Below are positions 20,944 through 33,461 of a stretch of 64,000 nt of DNA, piece by piece (the stretch's first letter is position 1; each line of letters opens with the position of its first letter). Under the pieces are notes generated by a model that was given only the letters and a program-made list of their open reading frames with translations, made no database searches and had not been told where the DNA came from. Location of the stretch: the NCBI GenBank assembly GCA_964017185.1, contig OZ024875.1:26235456-26299455 (forward strand), written 5' to 3'. The DNA is from Rugalucina vietnamica (Eukaryota > Mollusca > Bivalvia > Lucinida > Lucinidae). Position numbers and translations under genes: made by a program.

Positions 20944-23900
20944 GTAAGTATAAACTTATAACACTAACCAGGAAAACATCTTTTCTCATTGATAATTGAT
21001 GAGATACAAGCACTTCAGATTGTCGCTTAAAATGGAATATTGCATAGTCTGGCTATATACAGTTGTATCATATGGTATATAACCAGACAGACAAATTATC
21101 ATTTTTAGCTCGCCTGCACGAAGTGCATAGAGCTATTGTAGTCACCTCGGTCGTGCGCGTGTGCGTCCGCGTCCGCGTCACACTTTCGGTTAAAGTTTTT
21201 TATAAGTCTATATCTCTTGACCATGTTGATGGATCAAGTTGATACTTTGCATGTTGCTAGATATTGGTCTGAAGTTTTACGCAGTACCATCATGACCCAC
21301 CCTGGGTGACCTTGAGGTCAAGGTCACGGACTTAGAAATTTTGTGTTTAAGTTTTTGGTTAATGTTTTTGTAAGTCTATATCTCTTGACCATATTGATGG
21401 ATTGAGTTGATACTTTGCATGTTGCTAGATATTGGTCTGAAGTTTTACGCAGTACCATTATGACCCACCCTGGGTGCCTTGAGGTCAAGGTCACGGACTT
21501 AGAAATTTTGTGTTTAAGTTTTTGATTTAAGTTTTTGTAAGTCTATATCTCTTGACCATGTTGATTGATCGAGTTGATACTTTGCATGTTGCTAGATATT
21601 GGTCTGAAGTTTTATGCAGTACCATCATGACCTACCCTGGGTGACCTTGAGGTCAAGGTCACAGACTTAGAAATTTTGTGTTAAATTTTTAGTTAAAGTC
21701 TAAATCTCTTAAACATGTTGATGGATAAAGTTGATACTTGCATGTTGATAGATATTGGTCTCGGGTTTTATGCTGTACATCACAACTCACCTGGATGACC
21801 TTGAGTTTTGTGTTTAAGTTTTGGTTAATGTTTTTATAAGTCTATATCTCTTGAACATGTAGATTGATCAAGTTGATACTTTGCATTGGTCTGAAGTTTT
21901 ATGTTGTACCATCATGACCCACCTGAGTGACCTTGAGGTCAAGGTCATGGGTCATAGATTTTAACAGATGTAGTGGCAAAGCACAATTCAGGCGAGCTAC
22001 ACTGTCCTGCGACAGCTCTTATTAGGCTAGAAATCTTGATATGAAAAAGTTCAGATAAACATTTTGTAACAAAATTTAACTATGAAAATATGGTACAGAA
22101 CTGAAGTTGGTTTGTATACATTTCATTTTAGAATGGAAATACTGTACATAATAAAAATAAAACTGAGGTCCTTTAAGAGCAGTGAACATATTATTAATGA
22201 GACTGGATGGGCCATACTGCAGTCTCGACTACTTAAGCCTCTCCAGTGACCGTATAGATTTGGCAAAATGAAGCCAAACAGAATTACTGTAATTTTGGAA
22301 ATACTGTAAACTAATTTATTTTTGCAAGGAGACCTACCAGTGACCCACAGTTTGTTAGGAATTCTTGTTAAAATAAAGCATTAGATTGAAATTTTTGCAA
22401 ACAATTTATTTTCATGAGTTTAAAGAATTCTTGCATGCTGCAAAAATGTCTATATTCATTGAGACCATGTATATTATTCTTGTATAGTGCACCAGTGCAT
22501 GAAAAATACATACATGTATGCCATGGAGAAATTAAAATAGCTGCAGATTTCTCATGATGAACAAGTTACATGTATATCACCCAATTGTTTCTAGTCATTC
22601 AGTCATGTATGAAGACTGATGGCTTTCCCGTTACGTCAACACAAGATATGTCTCAGGACGACCTTTGAATCATTTTACCAGTACAGGTCAACCTCACTAT
22701 AACACTGTCTTTGGAGTCCATGGAAACAGACCATGTTATAAGTGAAACTGTTATAATGAGGTTATTGACAATAGACAAATAGCAAAATAATCAATTTGGT
22801 CATGACAAGTCATGACATGGCCATGTTATATTGAAAACTGCACTATAGTGAGGCATGTGATAATGAGGTTGAGCTGTATTGTAGAAATGTGTATGCCTCA
22901 AGAGCTAAGCTTTACTACAAACCCCTGTGTACCTGCAATATAAGTTTGCAACTACAAAAAAGACATTTTGTATTCTCTTCCGCTAAAAACAAAAGAATTT
23001 AAATTTTATCATTATTAATTGTGATTTCAGGTATGACCAGCCCCTGGATATGACATCTCCAGGACCTAATGATGATGACCAGTACCATTCCCCACCGCAG
23101 ACCTATCCAGGATGTTTTGGATTGCCCTATCAGGTGAGATTTTAGCACTGTAAAATCAGAACTTAACAGGCATATTCATGTTTCTATAATGCTGCCAGAA
23201 GCTCAGCCATGCTGGCAGTGAGATATGAGTAAAGAGAGCAAAAGCCTTGTGTCCCTGACTTTGTTGTTTTCAGTATAAGAGACCATTTACGTACATGTAA
23301 TTCTGACAGATTTAGTCTTTATCCTTAATTAATGTGAAATGCAGTCATTGATTACTTATAAATAGTCAATTGGTATAAATCCTGATTGAATACAGATGTC
23401 AGTAGCAGAATTGGACAGTGTATAAAAGTATTGAGATCCGTCTGATAGACCTTAACTCACTTTTTAGCTCACATGAGCCTTCGGCTCACAGGTGAGCTTA
23501 TAGTATACCCATGATCCGGCGTCCGTTCGTCGTCGTCCACAATTTCAAAGATTGTCTTCTCTGAAACCGCTTGGCCAATCAAGTTGAAATTTTATGTGGA
23601 GCCTCCTTGCGTAGTGGCATTGAAATTTTGTTCGTGATATTTTGGTCACATGACCAAGATGGCTGCCACGCCCATATATGGTAAAAACCCTTCAAAAATC
23701 TTCTTCTCCAGAACCGGTAGGCCGATTTCCACGAAACTTGGTATGTAGCATCGGGGATTTCAGCCAATCATAGTTTGCTAAAATGATGACCCTATGATGA
23801 CCTTGACCTATTTTACGGCAAGGTCAATTTTGGAAACATAGGCTTTTACATTGGAAAAAGTGAAAACTATGGATTTCTTGTAAACTATTGCAGCCTGAGT

Positions 23901-26900
23901 CCTGAAAAGTGGTAGATGCAGACAACTAATGGAGTAGATTTTGGTATATGATTAATATAGGTCAAGGTCATCTCTTGACCTTGGCTGTTCATACACACTT
24001 TTCAAATATCTTTAGCTCACCTGAGCCGAAGGCTCACAAGGTGAGCTAATAGGATAGCCATGATCCGGCGTCCGTCCGTCCGTCGTCCGTCGTCGTCCAC
24101 AATTTCAAAGATCTTCTTCTCTGAAACCGCTTGGCCAATCTAGTTGACATTTTATGTGGAGCCTCCTTGGGTAGTGGCATTTCAAGTTTGATCGCGAAAT
24201 CCAGGTCACATGACCAAGATGGCCGCCACGCCCATATATGGTAAAAACCACTCAAAAATCTTCTTCTCCAGAACCGGTGGGCCGATTTCCACGAAACTTG
24301 GTATGTAGCATTGGGGATGTCAGCCCATCATAGTTTGATAAAATGATGACCCTTGGATGACCTTGACCTATTTTACGGCAAGGTCAAATTTGGAAACATA
24401 GGCTTTTACATGGGAAAAAGTGAAAACAATGAATTTTTGGAAAACTATTGCAGCCTGAGGCCTGAAAAGTGGTAGTTGCAAACAACTAATGGAGTAGATG
24501 AAGGTATGTGATTAATATGGGTCAAGGTCATCTCTTGACCTTGGCCAGTCTGTTGTCCATACACACTTTACAAAGATCTTCTTCTCTGAAACTGTGCGGC
24601 CAATCAAAGTGAAATTTTATGTGGAGCATCCATGGGTAGGGGAGACGAAAGTTTGATCGTGAAATCCAGGTCACATGACCAAGATGGCCGCCAAGCCCAT
24701 ATATGGTAAAAACCACTCAAAAATCTTCTTCTCCAGAACCGGTGGGCCGATTTCCACGAAACTTGGTATGTAGCATCAAGGACCTCAGCCCATCATAGTT
24801 TGATAAAATGATGACCCTTGGATGACCTTGACCTATTTTACGGCAAGGTCAAATTAGGAAACATAGGATTTTACATAGGAAAAAGTGAAAACAATGGATT
24901 TTTTGAAAACTATTGCAGCCTGAGGCCTGAAAAGAGGTAGATGCAAACAACTAATGGAGTAGATAAAGGTATGTGATTAATATGGGTCAAGGTCATCTCT
25001 TGACCTTGGCCAGTCTGTTGTCCATACACACTTTACAAAGATCTTCTTCTCTGAAACTGCGCAGCCAATCAAAGTGAAATTTTATGTGGAGCATCCATGG
25101 GTAGGGGAGACGAAAGTTTGATCGCGAAATCCAGGTCACATGACCAAGATGGCAGCCACGCCCATATATGGTAAAAACCACTCAAAAATCTTCTTCTCCA
25201 GAACCGGTGGGCCGATTTCCACGAAACTTGGTATGTAGCATCAAGGACCTCAGCCCATCATAATTTGATAAAATGATGACCCTTGGATGACCTTGACCTA
25301 TTTTACGGCAAGGTCAAATTTGGAAACATAGGCTTTTACATAGGAAAAAGTGAAAACAATGGATTTTTGGAAAACTATTGCAGCCTGAGGCCTGAAAAGT
25401 GGTAGATGCAAACAACTAATGGAGTAGATGAAGGTATGTGATTAATATGGGTCAAGGTCATCTCTTGACCTTGGCCAGTCTGTTGTCCATACACACTTTA
25501 CAAAGATCTTCTTCTCTAAAACTGCGTGGCCAATCAAAGTGAAATTTTATGTGGAGCATCCATGGGTAGGGGAGACGAAAGTTTGATCGCGAAATCCAGG
25601 TCACATGACCAAGATGGCCGCCACGCCCATATATGGTAAAAACCACTCAAAAATCTTCTTTTCCAGAACCGGTGGGCTGATTTCCACGAAACTTGGTATG
25701 TAGCATCAAGGACCTCAGCCCATCATAGTTTGATAAAATGATGACCATTGGATGATCTTGACCTATTTTACGGCAAGGTCAAATTTGGAAACATGGGCTT
25801 TTACATAGGAAAAAGTGAAAACTATGGATTTTTGGAAAACTATTGCAGCCTGAGGCCTGAAAAGTGGTAGATGCAAACAACTAATGGAGTAGATGAAGGT
25901 ATGTGATTAATGTAGGTCAAGGTCATCTCTTGACCTTGGCCAGTCTGTTGTCCATACACAGTTTTCAAAGATCTTCTTCTCTGAAACTGCGCGGCCAATC
26001 AAAGTGAAATTTCATGTGGAGCATCCATGGGTAGGGGAGACGAAAGTTTGATCGCGAAATCCAGGTCACATGACCAAGATGGCCGCCACGCCCATATATG
26101 GTTAAAACCTGTAAAAAATCTTCTCCAGAACCTGTGGGCCGATTTCCACAAAACTTTGTATGTAGCATTGGAGACCTCAGCCCATCATAGTTTGATAAAA
26201 TGATGACCCTTGGATGACCTTGACCTATTTTACGGCAAGGTCAAATTTGGAAACATAGGCTTTTACATAGGAAGAAGTGAAAACTATGGATTTTTTTAAA
26301 ACTATTGCAGCCTGAGGCCTGAAAAGTGGTAGATGCAAACAACTAATGGAGTAGATGAAGGTATGTGATTAATATAGGTCAAGGTCATCTCTTGACCTTG
26401 GCCAGTCTGTTGTCCATACACACTTTTCAAAGATCTTCTCTGAAACTGCTTGGCAAATCAAAGTGAAATTTTATGTGGAGCATCCATGTGTAGGGGAGAC
26501 GAAAGTTTGATCGCGAAATCCAGGTCACATGACCAAGATGGCCGCCACGCCCTTATATGGTAAAAACCTTTCAAAAATCTTCTTCTCAAGAACTGGCAGG
26601 TCAATTTTCATGAAACTTGGTATGTAGCATTTGGGACTCCAGCCCATCATTGTTTGTTGAAATGATGACCCTATGATGACCTTGACCTATTTTACGGCAA
26701 GGTCAATTTTGGAAACATAGGCTTTCACATGGGAAAAGGCGAAAACAAACTGTTGCAGCCTGAGACCTGAAAGTTGCTAGATGCAGACAACTAATGGAGT
26801 CATTGAAGGTAAGTAATTAATGAAGGCCAAGGTCATGTCTTGACCTTGGCCCAAGGTCATTTAAATATCAAAATTAAAATTATGGTTTTCTCAGAAATCA

Positions 26901-29744
26901 CTGGGTTTGGAAACTATTGCAGCCTGAGACCTGAAACTTTGCAGATGCAGACAACTTATGAAGTCAATAAAGGTGTGTGAGTATTCAAGGTCAAGGTCAT
27001 TTCATTATGACTGAATACTCCAAGATCAGGCTTCAGGTGAGCGTTCTCAGGACCAATGGTCCTCTGGTCTTCTCTGCAAGCGCTTGACCGATCAAAGTGA
27101 AATTTTATGAGGAACCGCCATGGGTAGGGGGAAAGAAAGTTTGTTCGCGAAATTTGGGTCACATGACCAAGATGGCCGCCAAGCCCATATATGGTAAAAA
27201 CCGGCAGGCCGATTTCCACTAAACTTGGTATGTAACATCGGCGACTCCAGCCCATCATAGTTTGCTAAAATGATGACCCTGGGATGACCTTGACCTATTT
27301 TACGGAAAGGTCAATTTTGGAAACATAGGCTTTTACATGGGAAAAGGCGAAAACACTGGATATTTTGGAAACTATTGCAGCCTGATCTGAGACTTGAAAG
27401 TTGAATGCAGACAACTGATGGAGACAATGAAGGTATGTTATTAATTAAGCTCATTGTCATTTCTTGACCTTGACCCAAAGCCATTGAAATATCGAAAATA
27501 TAGACTTGTTTTTCTCGGACGTGAAACTTTGCAGATGCAGACAACTAATGAAGTCAATAAAGGTATGTAAGTATTCAAGGTCAAGGTCATTGCTTCAGGT
27601 GAGCGTTCTCAGAACCAATGGTCCTCTGGTAATGAGAATTATAATTTGAATTTTTGGAGAAAGAAAAATAAATTGGGTTGATAGTCTAACTTAAGTAGTG
27701 TGAATATAATCATGTCTGTTCTAACACTGTATGTGATTGTTGATTTGTTTCAGGACCACAACTATGGTGCACCTCCACCTCCATCACCACCTCGCCCCTC
27801 ACCCCCGGTGAAGCTCAGTTCGTCACCACTGGACATCAACGAGGAGGTGGTGGTCACCTCGGACACACCGACACCACCGCCACAACTCCCATTGCCGGTG
27901 AAGCATCCGGTGATACAACAACGTTCACCTGTGATACCACAACGTTCCCCAGTGGTACCACAACGTTCGCCAGTACCTCAACGTTTGCCGGCACCACAAC
28001 ATCAGCCCGCACCACCACCACCACCACAACAACCAGTACCACAGCCATCTCCGCCCAAACCACAACCACAGACACAGTATCTGCCACCACCTAAACTAAG
28101 ACATCTGGATGAACAGATTGATGACAGTATCACCCGCTGTATCTGTGACTTCATACATGATGATGGCTATATGATCTGCTGTGATAGGTGCAGGTAGGTA
28201 GATTGTCATCATATAGCTAAAGACATGTTCTCTATAGAATTGTATGCTACTATGGTAGAGAAGTAACCATGGTTGTAATGTCAAGAAGACAGTTTAAAAG
28301 CATGTGCCTGAGAAAACCAACAATTTGGGTTCCGACAAGGTCCAACACTAACCGACCTGTACATTCACAGAAGATGGTTAAAGGCTGGAAATTTTAAATT
28401 TAGAAAGTAGAGGAATTGTACTATCTGTGTAGCGAAAACAGTTACTGCGAAGCTGATCTGCGCCTTGTTTTTGCCTTTGCAGATTGTTGTTTTTCCCATG
28501 CAGCAGCTCATATATTTGAATTTCTCGGGTACTGCCCAGAAAGCATTGGATCTGTCTCTAACATGACGGAGAATTCTTGCCTGATATGCAGAGAATAAAA
28601 AAAGTGCAAGTTACAGGTCAATGAAAGAAATGACAGTGTAGGAGATAATAGCCTGTATTTTACCCAACAGATGTGTGGGTATTCAAAAAATTTTCTCAGA
28701 GTCTTGTCATTGATAAGTATAATAAGTATCAATAATTTTAACTGTCAGAAGTTGGTGAAGTTGTCTCCCCATTATCACAAAATGTCCTCAACGTCACATC
28801 TATTGATTTGACTGTTTGCTTGAAACCGACAAAATCTCCTTCAAAAGCATTTTAGTATTCTATCAGTAAACTACAGGGGTGCAGTCTAATGTTTAATTAT
28901 TTGCTTTACATTACAAGATTCTCTGATTGCTGCCAGTTTGAATGCAATACTTGCAGAACGACTTGGCACCAGTCCAGAATTGGAGATTTGCTCATGTCTG
29001 TCTGACTTTATCTCCCAATGTACAAGGCATTATTACAATATTCAGGGAACAATCATCTGAATTTCCTCTCCCTGAATAGTAATACACATAAATTGATTGA
29101 AAAAACTGAATGAGTTTTATAAAGTGCTGCTAATGCTTGCATGCAAATGAAACATTGACAATTGTTGAGCCATTATAATGAAAAAAAAAAACAAGACAGG
29201 TTGGGGAAAAATGCCTTGGTTGAAATTGTGTCAGACTCAAATATTTTCGAGTATTAAATAATTTACCTTGATGACAGGAATGTAGCACTGGTATTTGCCT
29301 GAGCATGCTGAAACTTTTGACTTTCTGTCGTGTACCTCAATAGTTGGATTAAGTAGCCAGGAAACTGCTAGCATTATCCAACCATGATGGAAAAAATATT
29401 GTCTGGAGCTTTAAGAATCAATTAAAAAATCAAACCAAAATGTCATTTGTTCCAGTGTTTGGCAGCATATAGTATGTATGGGTTTGGACCGTGAGAGTAT
29501 ACCAGACACATACCTGTGTGAGATGTGTGACCCCAGACCAGTGGACAGTGTGACTGCCAGGGAGATACAAATACGCAAGAGAGAGTTCCTCAAAACACTC
29601 ATTGGTAAGTTAAATCACACATGTAAAACTGACATTAATCATTGACCAGTACTTTTTGCTGGTATCAGGTTATACTTGGTAACAATTTTTATGCCCCCAA
29701 CTTCGAAGAAGTTTAGGGGGCATATTGGTTTGGGTCTGTCCGTG

Positions 29745-29777
<33 letters not shown>

Positions 29778-32700
29778 TGTGATGCATGAGTAACTTAGCA
29801 CTCGTTCAGGAACTGTTAGAGCTAGGATCTTGAAATTTGGTATGTAGTTTGTACATGAAAATTAAGATTACCCGTATTTTTTCTTTCAGGTAAATTCAAG
29901 GGGCTAGGGGCCCATTCTGTGAGAGTTATTTCTCTTTTTAATTCTTGATAAAGTGAATAGATAGTGGCTACCTTGTGTGCGCAACTACTCCTACAGTTTT
30001 ATTCCGATTCTCTTGAAACTTTACAGATGTTGTGACCATGCTTTGAAGATATGCATGTGGTTTGGATATAATCCTCAGATTAATTTTTGTAACTTTTTTC
30101 GCAATTTGAACTTGAACTTCGCCATTTTTCGGACATTTTCAGAATGAAAGTGAATGGGCAGTGGGTACCTTGTGTGCGCAACTCCTCGTACAGTTTCATG
30201 ACAATTTATTTAAAACTTTACATATGTTATGGGCATGGTCTGAAGATATGCATGTGGTTTGGATATAATCCTTGGATTATTTTTTGTCATTTTTTTCACA
30301 ATTTGAACTTAGTCATTTTTTCGGGCATTTTAGTGAATGGATAGAGGGTACCTTGTGTGCGCAACTCCTACAATTTAATACCGATACTTTTGAAACTTTG
30401 CAGACATTGTGACCATGCTTTGAAGATATGCATGTGGTTGGATATACTCCTCAGATTAATTTTTGTAACTTTTTTTTACAATTTGAACTTAGTCAATTTT
30501 TACATCTTGAAAGTGACTTACCAGCTGGGGGCATAGTGTTTCATAAACACATTTTCTAGTACAGAATTTAAATCCTATATGACGTGACCTATGCTACAAC
30601 ATTCAAGTCATGGATTTTGGCCTTTCGGGGGGTTTCTCCAGTGTTTCTTTTTAAATCTTCATATAATTTTGTCAGTTGAGTGGGACATAAAACATCAAAT
30701 CGGCGTTTAAACCAAAATATTTTATATTACTGAAATGTTGTAGCCATTAGCCCCATAGGTTCATGTGGAATAGTGATTTTAGTCAATTTCTTGACCCTAT
30801 AATCAGTGCTTGCACTAACTTTTTGAATCAGGAAGTCATGACTTCCACCCTTTAAGATTTGGAAGTCACAGGCCCAAAATCTGGAAGTCATAGATTACTC
30901 GCAGTGCCGCGTGTCAAGTGTGCATCGGCACATTTAATTAATTTGTCACTACATCTAAGAAGACCTCCAAGGTGAAAATTCTGTTGTGGTTCTATTTGTT
31001 TCATGTTTTAGTGTCGTTTTTGTAATGTTTGCACCTTTGATGCATGTATTCATATGTTACTAGTTCATGTAACTTAGTGGCCACCTTTAGGGGAATAGTC
31101 TCTCACTTTGTTCAGACAGGGTATGTATTCTTTGTACCAATACAGCTAATGACTTTAATGACTTTAAATATAGCTCATGAATATGTGAAAATTATTATTA
31201 ATTTATGTATTTCATTTTTTTATTTTCATTATTATTATATATAGTTTTTTTGGTTTTTTTTCATTATTATTGTTATTAAATTTATTTCATTTTTATTTTA
31301 ATCCTTATAATAGTAGATCTATGTTATTTTTCATTTTCATTATCATTATTTGTTATTATTATTATTACTAGTGTCTGTTCAAGGTATTGAGTTACCTCCC
31401 TTAAATATTATTTTATTGAACATATTTTATTTTTATTTATTTATTTATTTATTTATTTATTTTTTTTTTATATACTCAACTTGCTTAATAAGTTTTGAAA
31501 AAAAAAAAATTGTGCCAATTAGTAAAGATGGAAATATCTAAGTTCAAAAAAAAAAAAAAAAAAAAAAAAATGCAAAGTTTAAATGTTTTAAAATTGTGTA
31601 TTAATTAATTGTGATGAAATTCCTTCAATATTGATATTCCAACCTACAGTGGACTAGTTCAATTTTACCCAATATTTTACCCAATATTACAATGGATTAG
31701 TCCAATCTACCTCTCTAGCAGTAAATATTGATCACACTTGACCTTGATCTGTTAATTGTTTTGACACTAATTACTCTTCTCAACACTTTAAATGAGACAC
31801 CTTTACACCCTGGAGGCATGGTCTCGCTGTCACTAATCCCTGAATAAACAGTTTTAAGATGGTTTTCAATACACTAAATAGGTAAATTTTCATCTCTGAC
31901 GATACGTCGCGTGCCTTGCTGCAGGACGTAGGAGGATTTTTATGGAAGTCAGCTGACGTCTGCTGTGTCATTTTTCGACGTACGGGAGTCATTTCAGGAC
32001 GTAAAAACGCCCAAAACGTCCACTAGTGCAAGCACTGTATAATACAATTGTTATACCAAGGTAATGTTTATGGTAAACCAAAGACGTGATACACCTCAAC
32101 TCCATTGTCTTTGTCTTTGTTAGGGTCTAAGCTTGGCTTGGGTAGTCATTTTGTGTATAATGACAAGACATTCCATGCTATTCTAAGGATATTTCATGAC
32201 AGACATGGTAGTTCAAATCTATATAAACAGGTTGTTTTCACAAACTATTTAAATTGAAATGTTTCTCCCAGAGCATGACAACAGCGAGACAGACACGGAC
32301 CCGGAGGAGATCAACAACCGACTGATGGCTGACGGTCTCACACCTACCAAGAAACAACAGCGACTGAAACTGAAGAAACGTAAGGAGAGGATGAACCAGA
32401 TCAAACAGACTAAGAAGAGAATGAAGTTACTGAAGAAAGAGAAAGAAAACAACAATAGAGACATTAATAAGAGACCTAAGGTAAGCAGGAGTTAGACAGA
32501 GGAATGAGCCGAGTATTGTCTTTTGTCACACCTCAAATCTCATAACCAATGGGTAACTTGGAATGTAGAAGGGCTGGTCTGATGTAAAGTTAAATGCCAC
32601 ATTGTTTTAAGGAAATGTTTAAGATTATGCAGTGGCAAAAAAATATGAGACCTGAGCCAATGTTTTAAATGATGGCTATAAAATATAATTACAGACATCC

Positions 32701-33421
32701 GAGAACATGTATTATGAATTTATGATACATACATGTATTTCGGGAAAAGGGTTTTTGAATTTCTATAAACCTTGGAAAAATTATCATTTCAGTTGATGTT
32801 GAAGAATTTTCCAATGAAAACTGCCAAGAAGGAAAAGGTAGGATCATTGTCAAATGTTAAAACCTACCTCTAGTCTCCTTGGAAGCCACATTTTTGTGTT
32901 TCACTGCCACCAGTAACCAGTTACTGACATCTTGATTGCTTTGGCAATGAAAACTAAAAGTTACTCTGGTGAAAGTTTGATTTTAGATCAGGTTTCCTGT
33001 TTCATCATTCACACTCATTAATGAATGAGAATTGAAGTGTTTGACCTTCTCATGGGCACGCTTCAAAATGTAATGGACCTAAAATAGTAATGAAAAATAG
33101 ACACTCCCACTACATGCTGATTATTGATACGGAGAATATTAAGGTTTGAGCTGACATGTTCTGTTGCTTTTTTCTCCAGCAGTTAAACAAGAAAGTAACA
33201 ACCCCAGTGATTCAGAATGAGAATGCCCAGGACCCATGGGACGACCCGCCACAGAATGAAGCACTAGACCTAAGCTTTGACAAGTGGGACGTGAACAAAG
33301 ATATCTGGGCAACTAGCAATAGCTCCTGGAGCCCTTCACTCAGTACTTTCAAGTAAGTATCTTGAATTGGGGAACTTTTGACATGTTTTTGACATGACCT
33401 TTTTGTCCATGGCAAAATAAG

Positions 33422-33461
<40 letters not shown>

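Larger units (their letters stand above)
20944..23030 (+). other. Intron 1
   Basis: Contains HINE family 2 copy C (21104-22021) and a small TA-flanked MITE (22684-22876). The acceptor is GTGATTTCAG. Confidence 0.8.
23134..27753 (+). other. Intron 2
   Basis: 4.6 kb, almost all of it two HINE copies, one inside the other (23464-27629). The acceptor TTGATTTGTTTCAG lies 124 bp past the HINE end. Confidence 0.8.
29605..32271 (+). other. Intron 4
   Basis: Holds a family 4 helentron-like element (29689-30559), a hAT-like element (30804-32037) and A/T homopolymers. Confidence 0.8.

Noticed and set aside
23579..26168. Minus-strand frames such as [15 protein letters not shown] and [16 protein letters not shown]
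   Set aside because: Antisense translations of the same tandem units.
29689..30559. Minisatellite only
   Set aside because: The inverted GCCCCC/GGGGGC ends, 3' hairpin and CTAG-T end show a defined mobile element.
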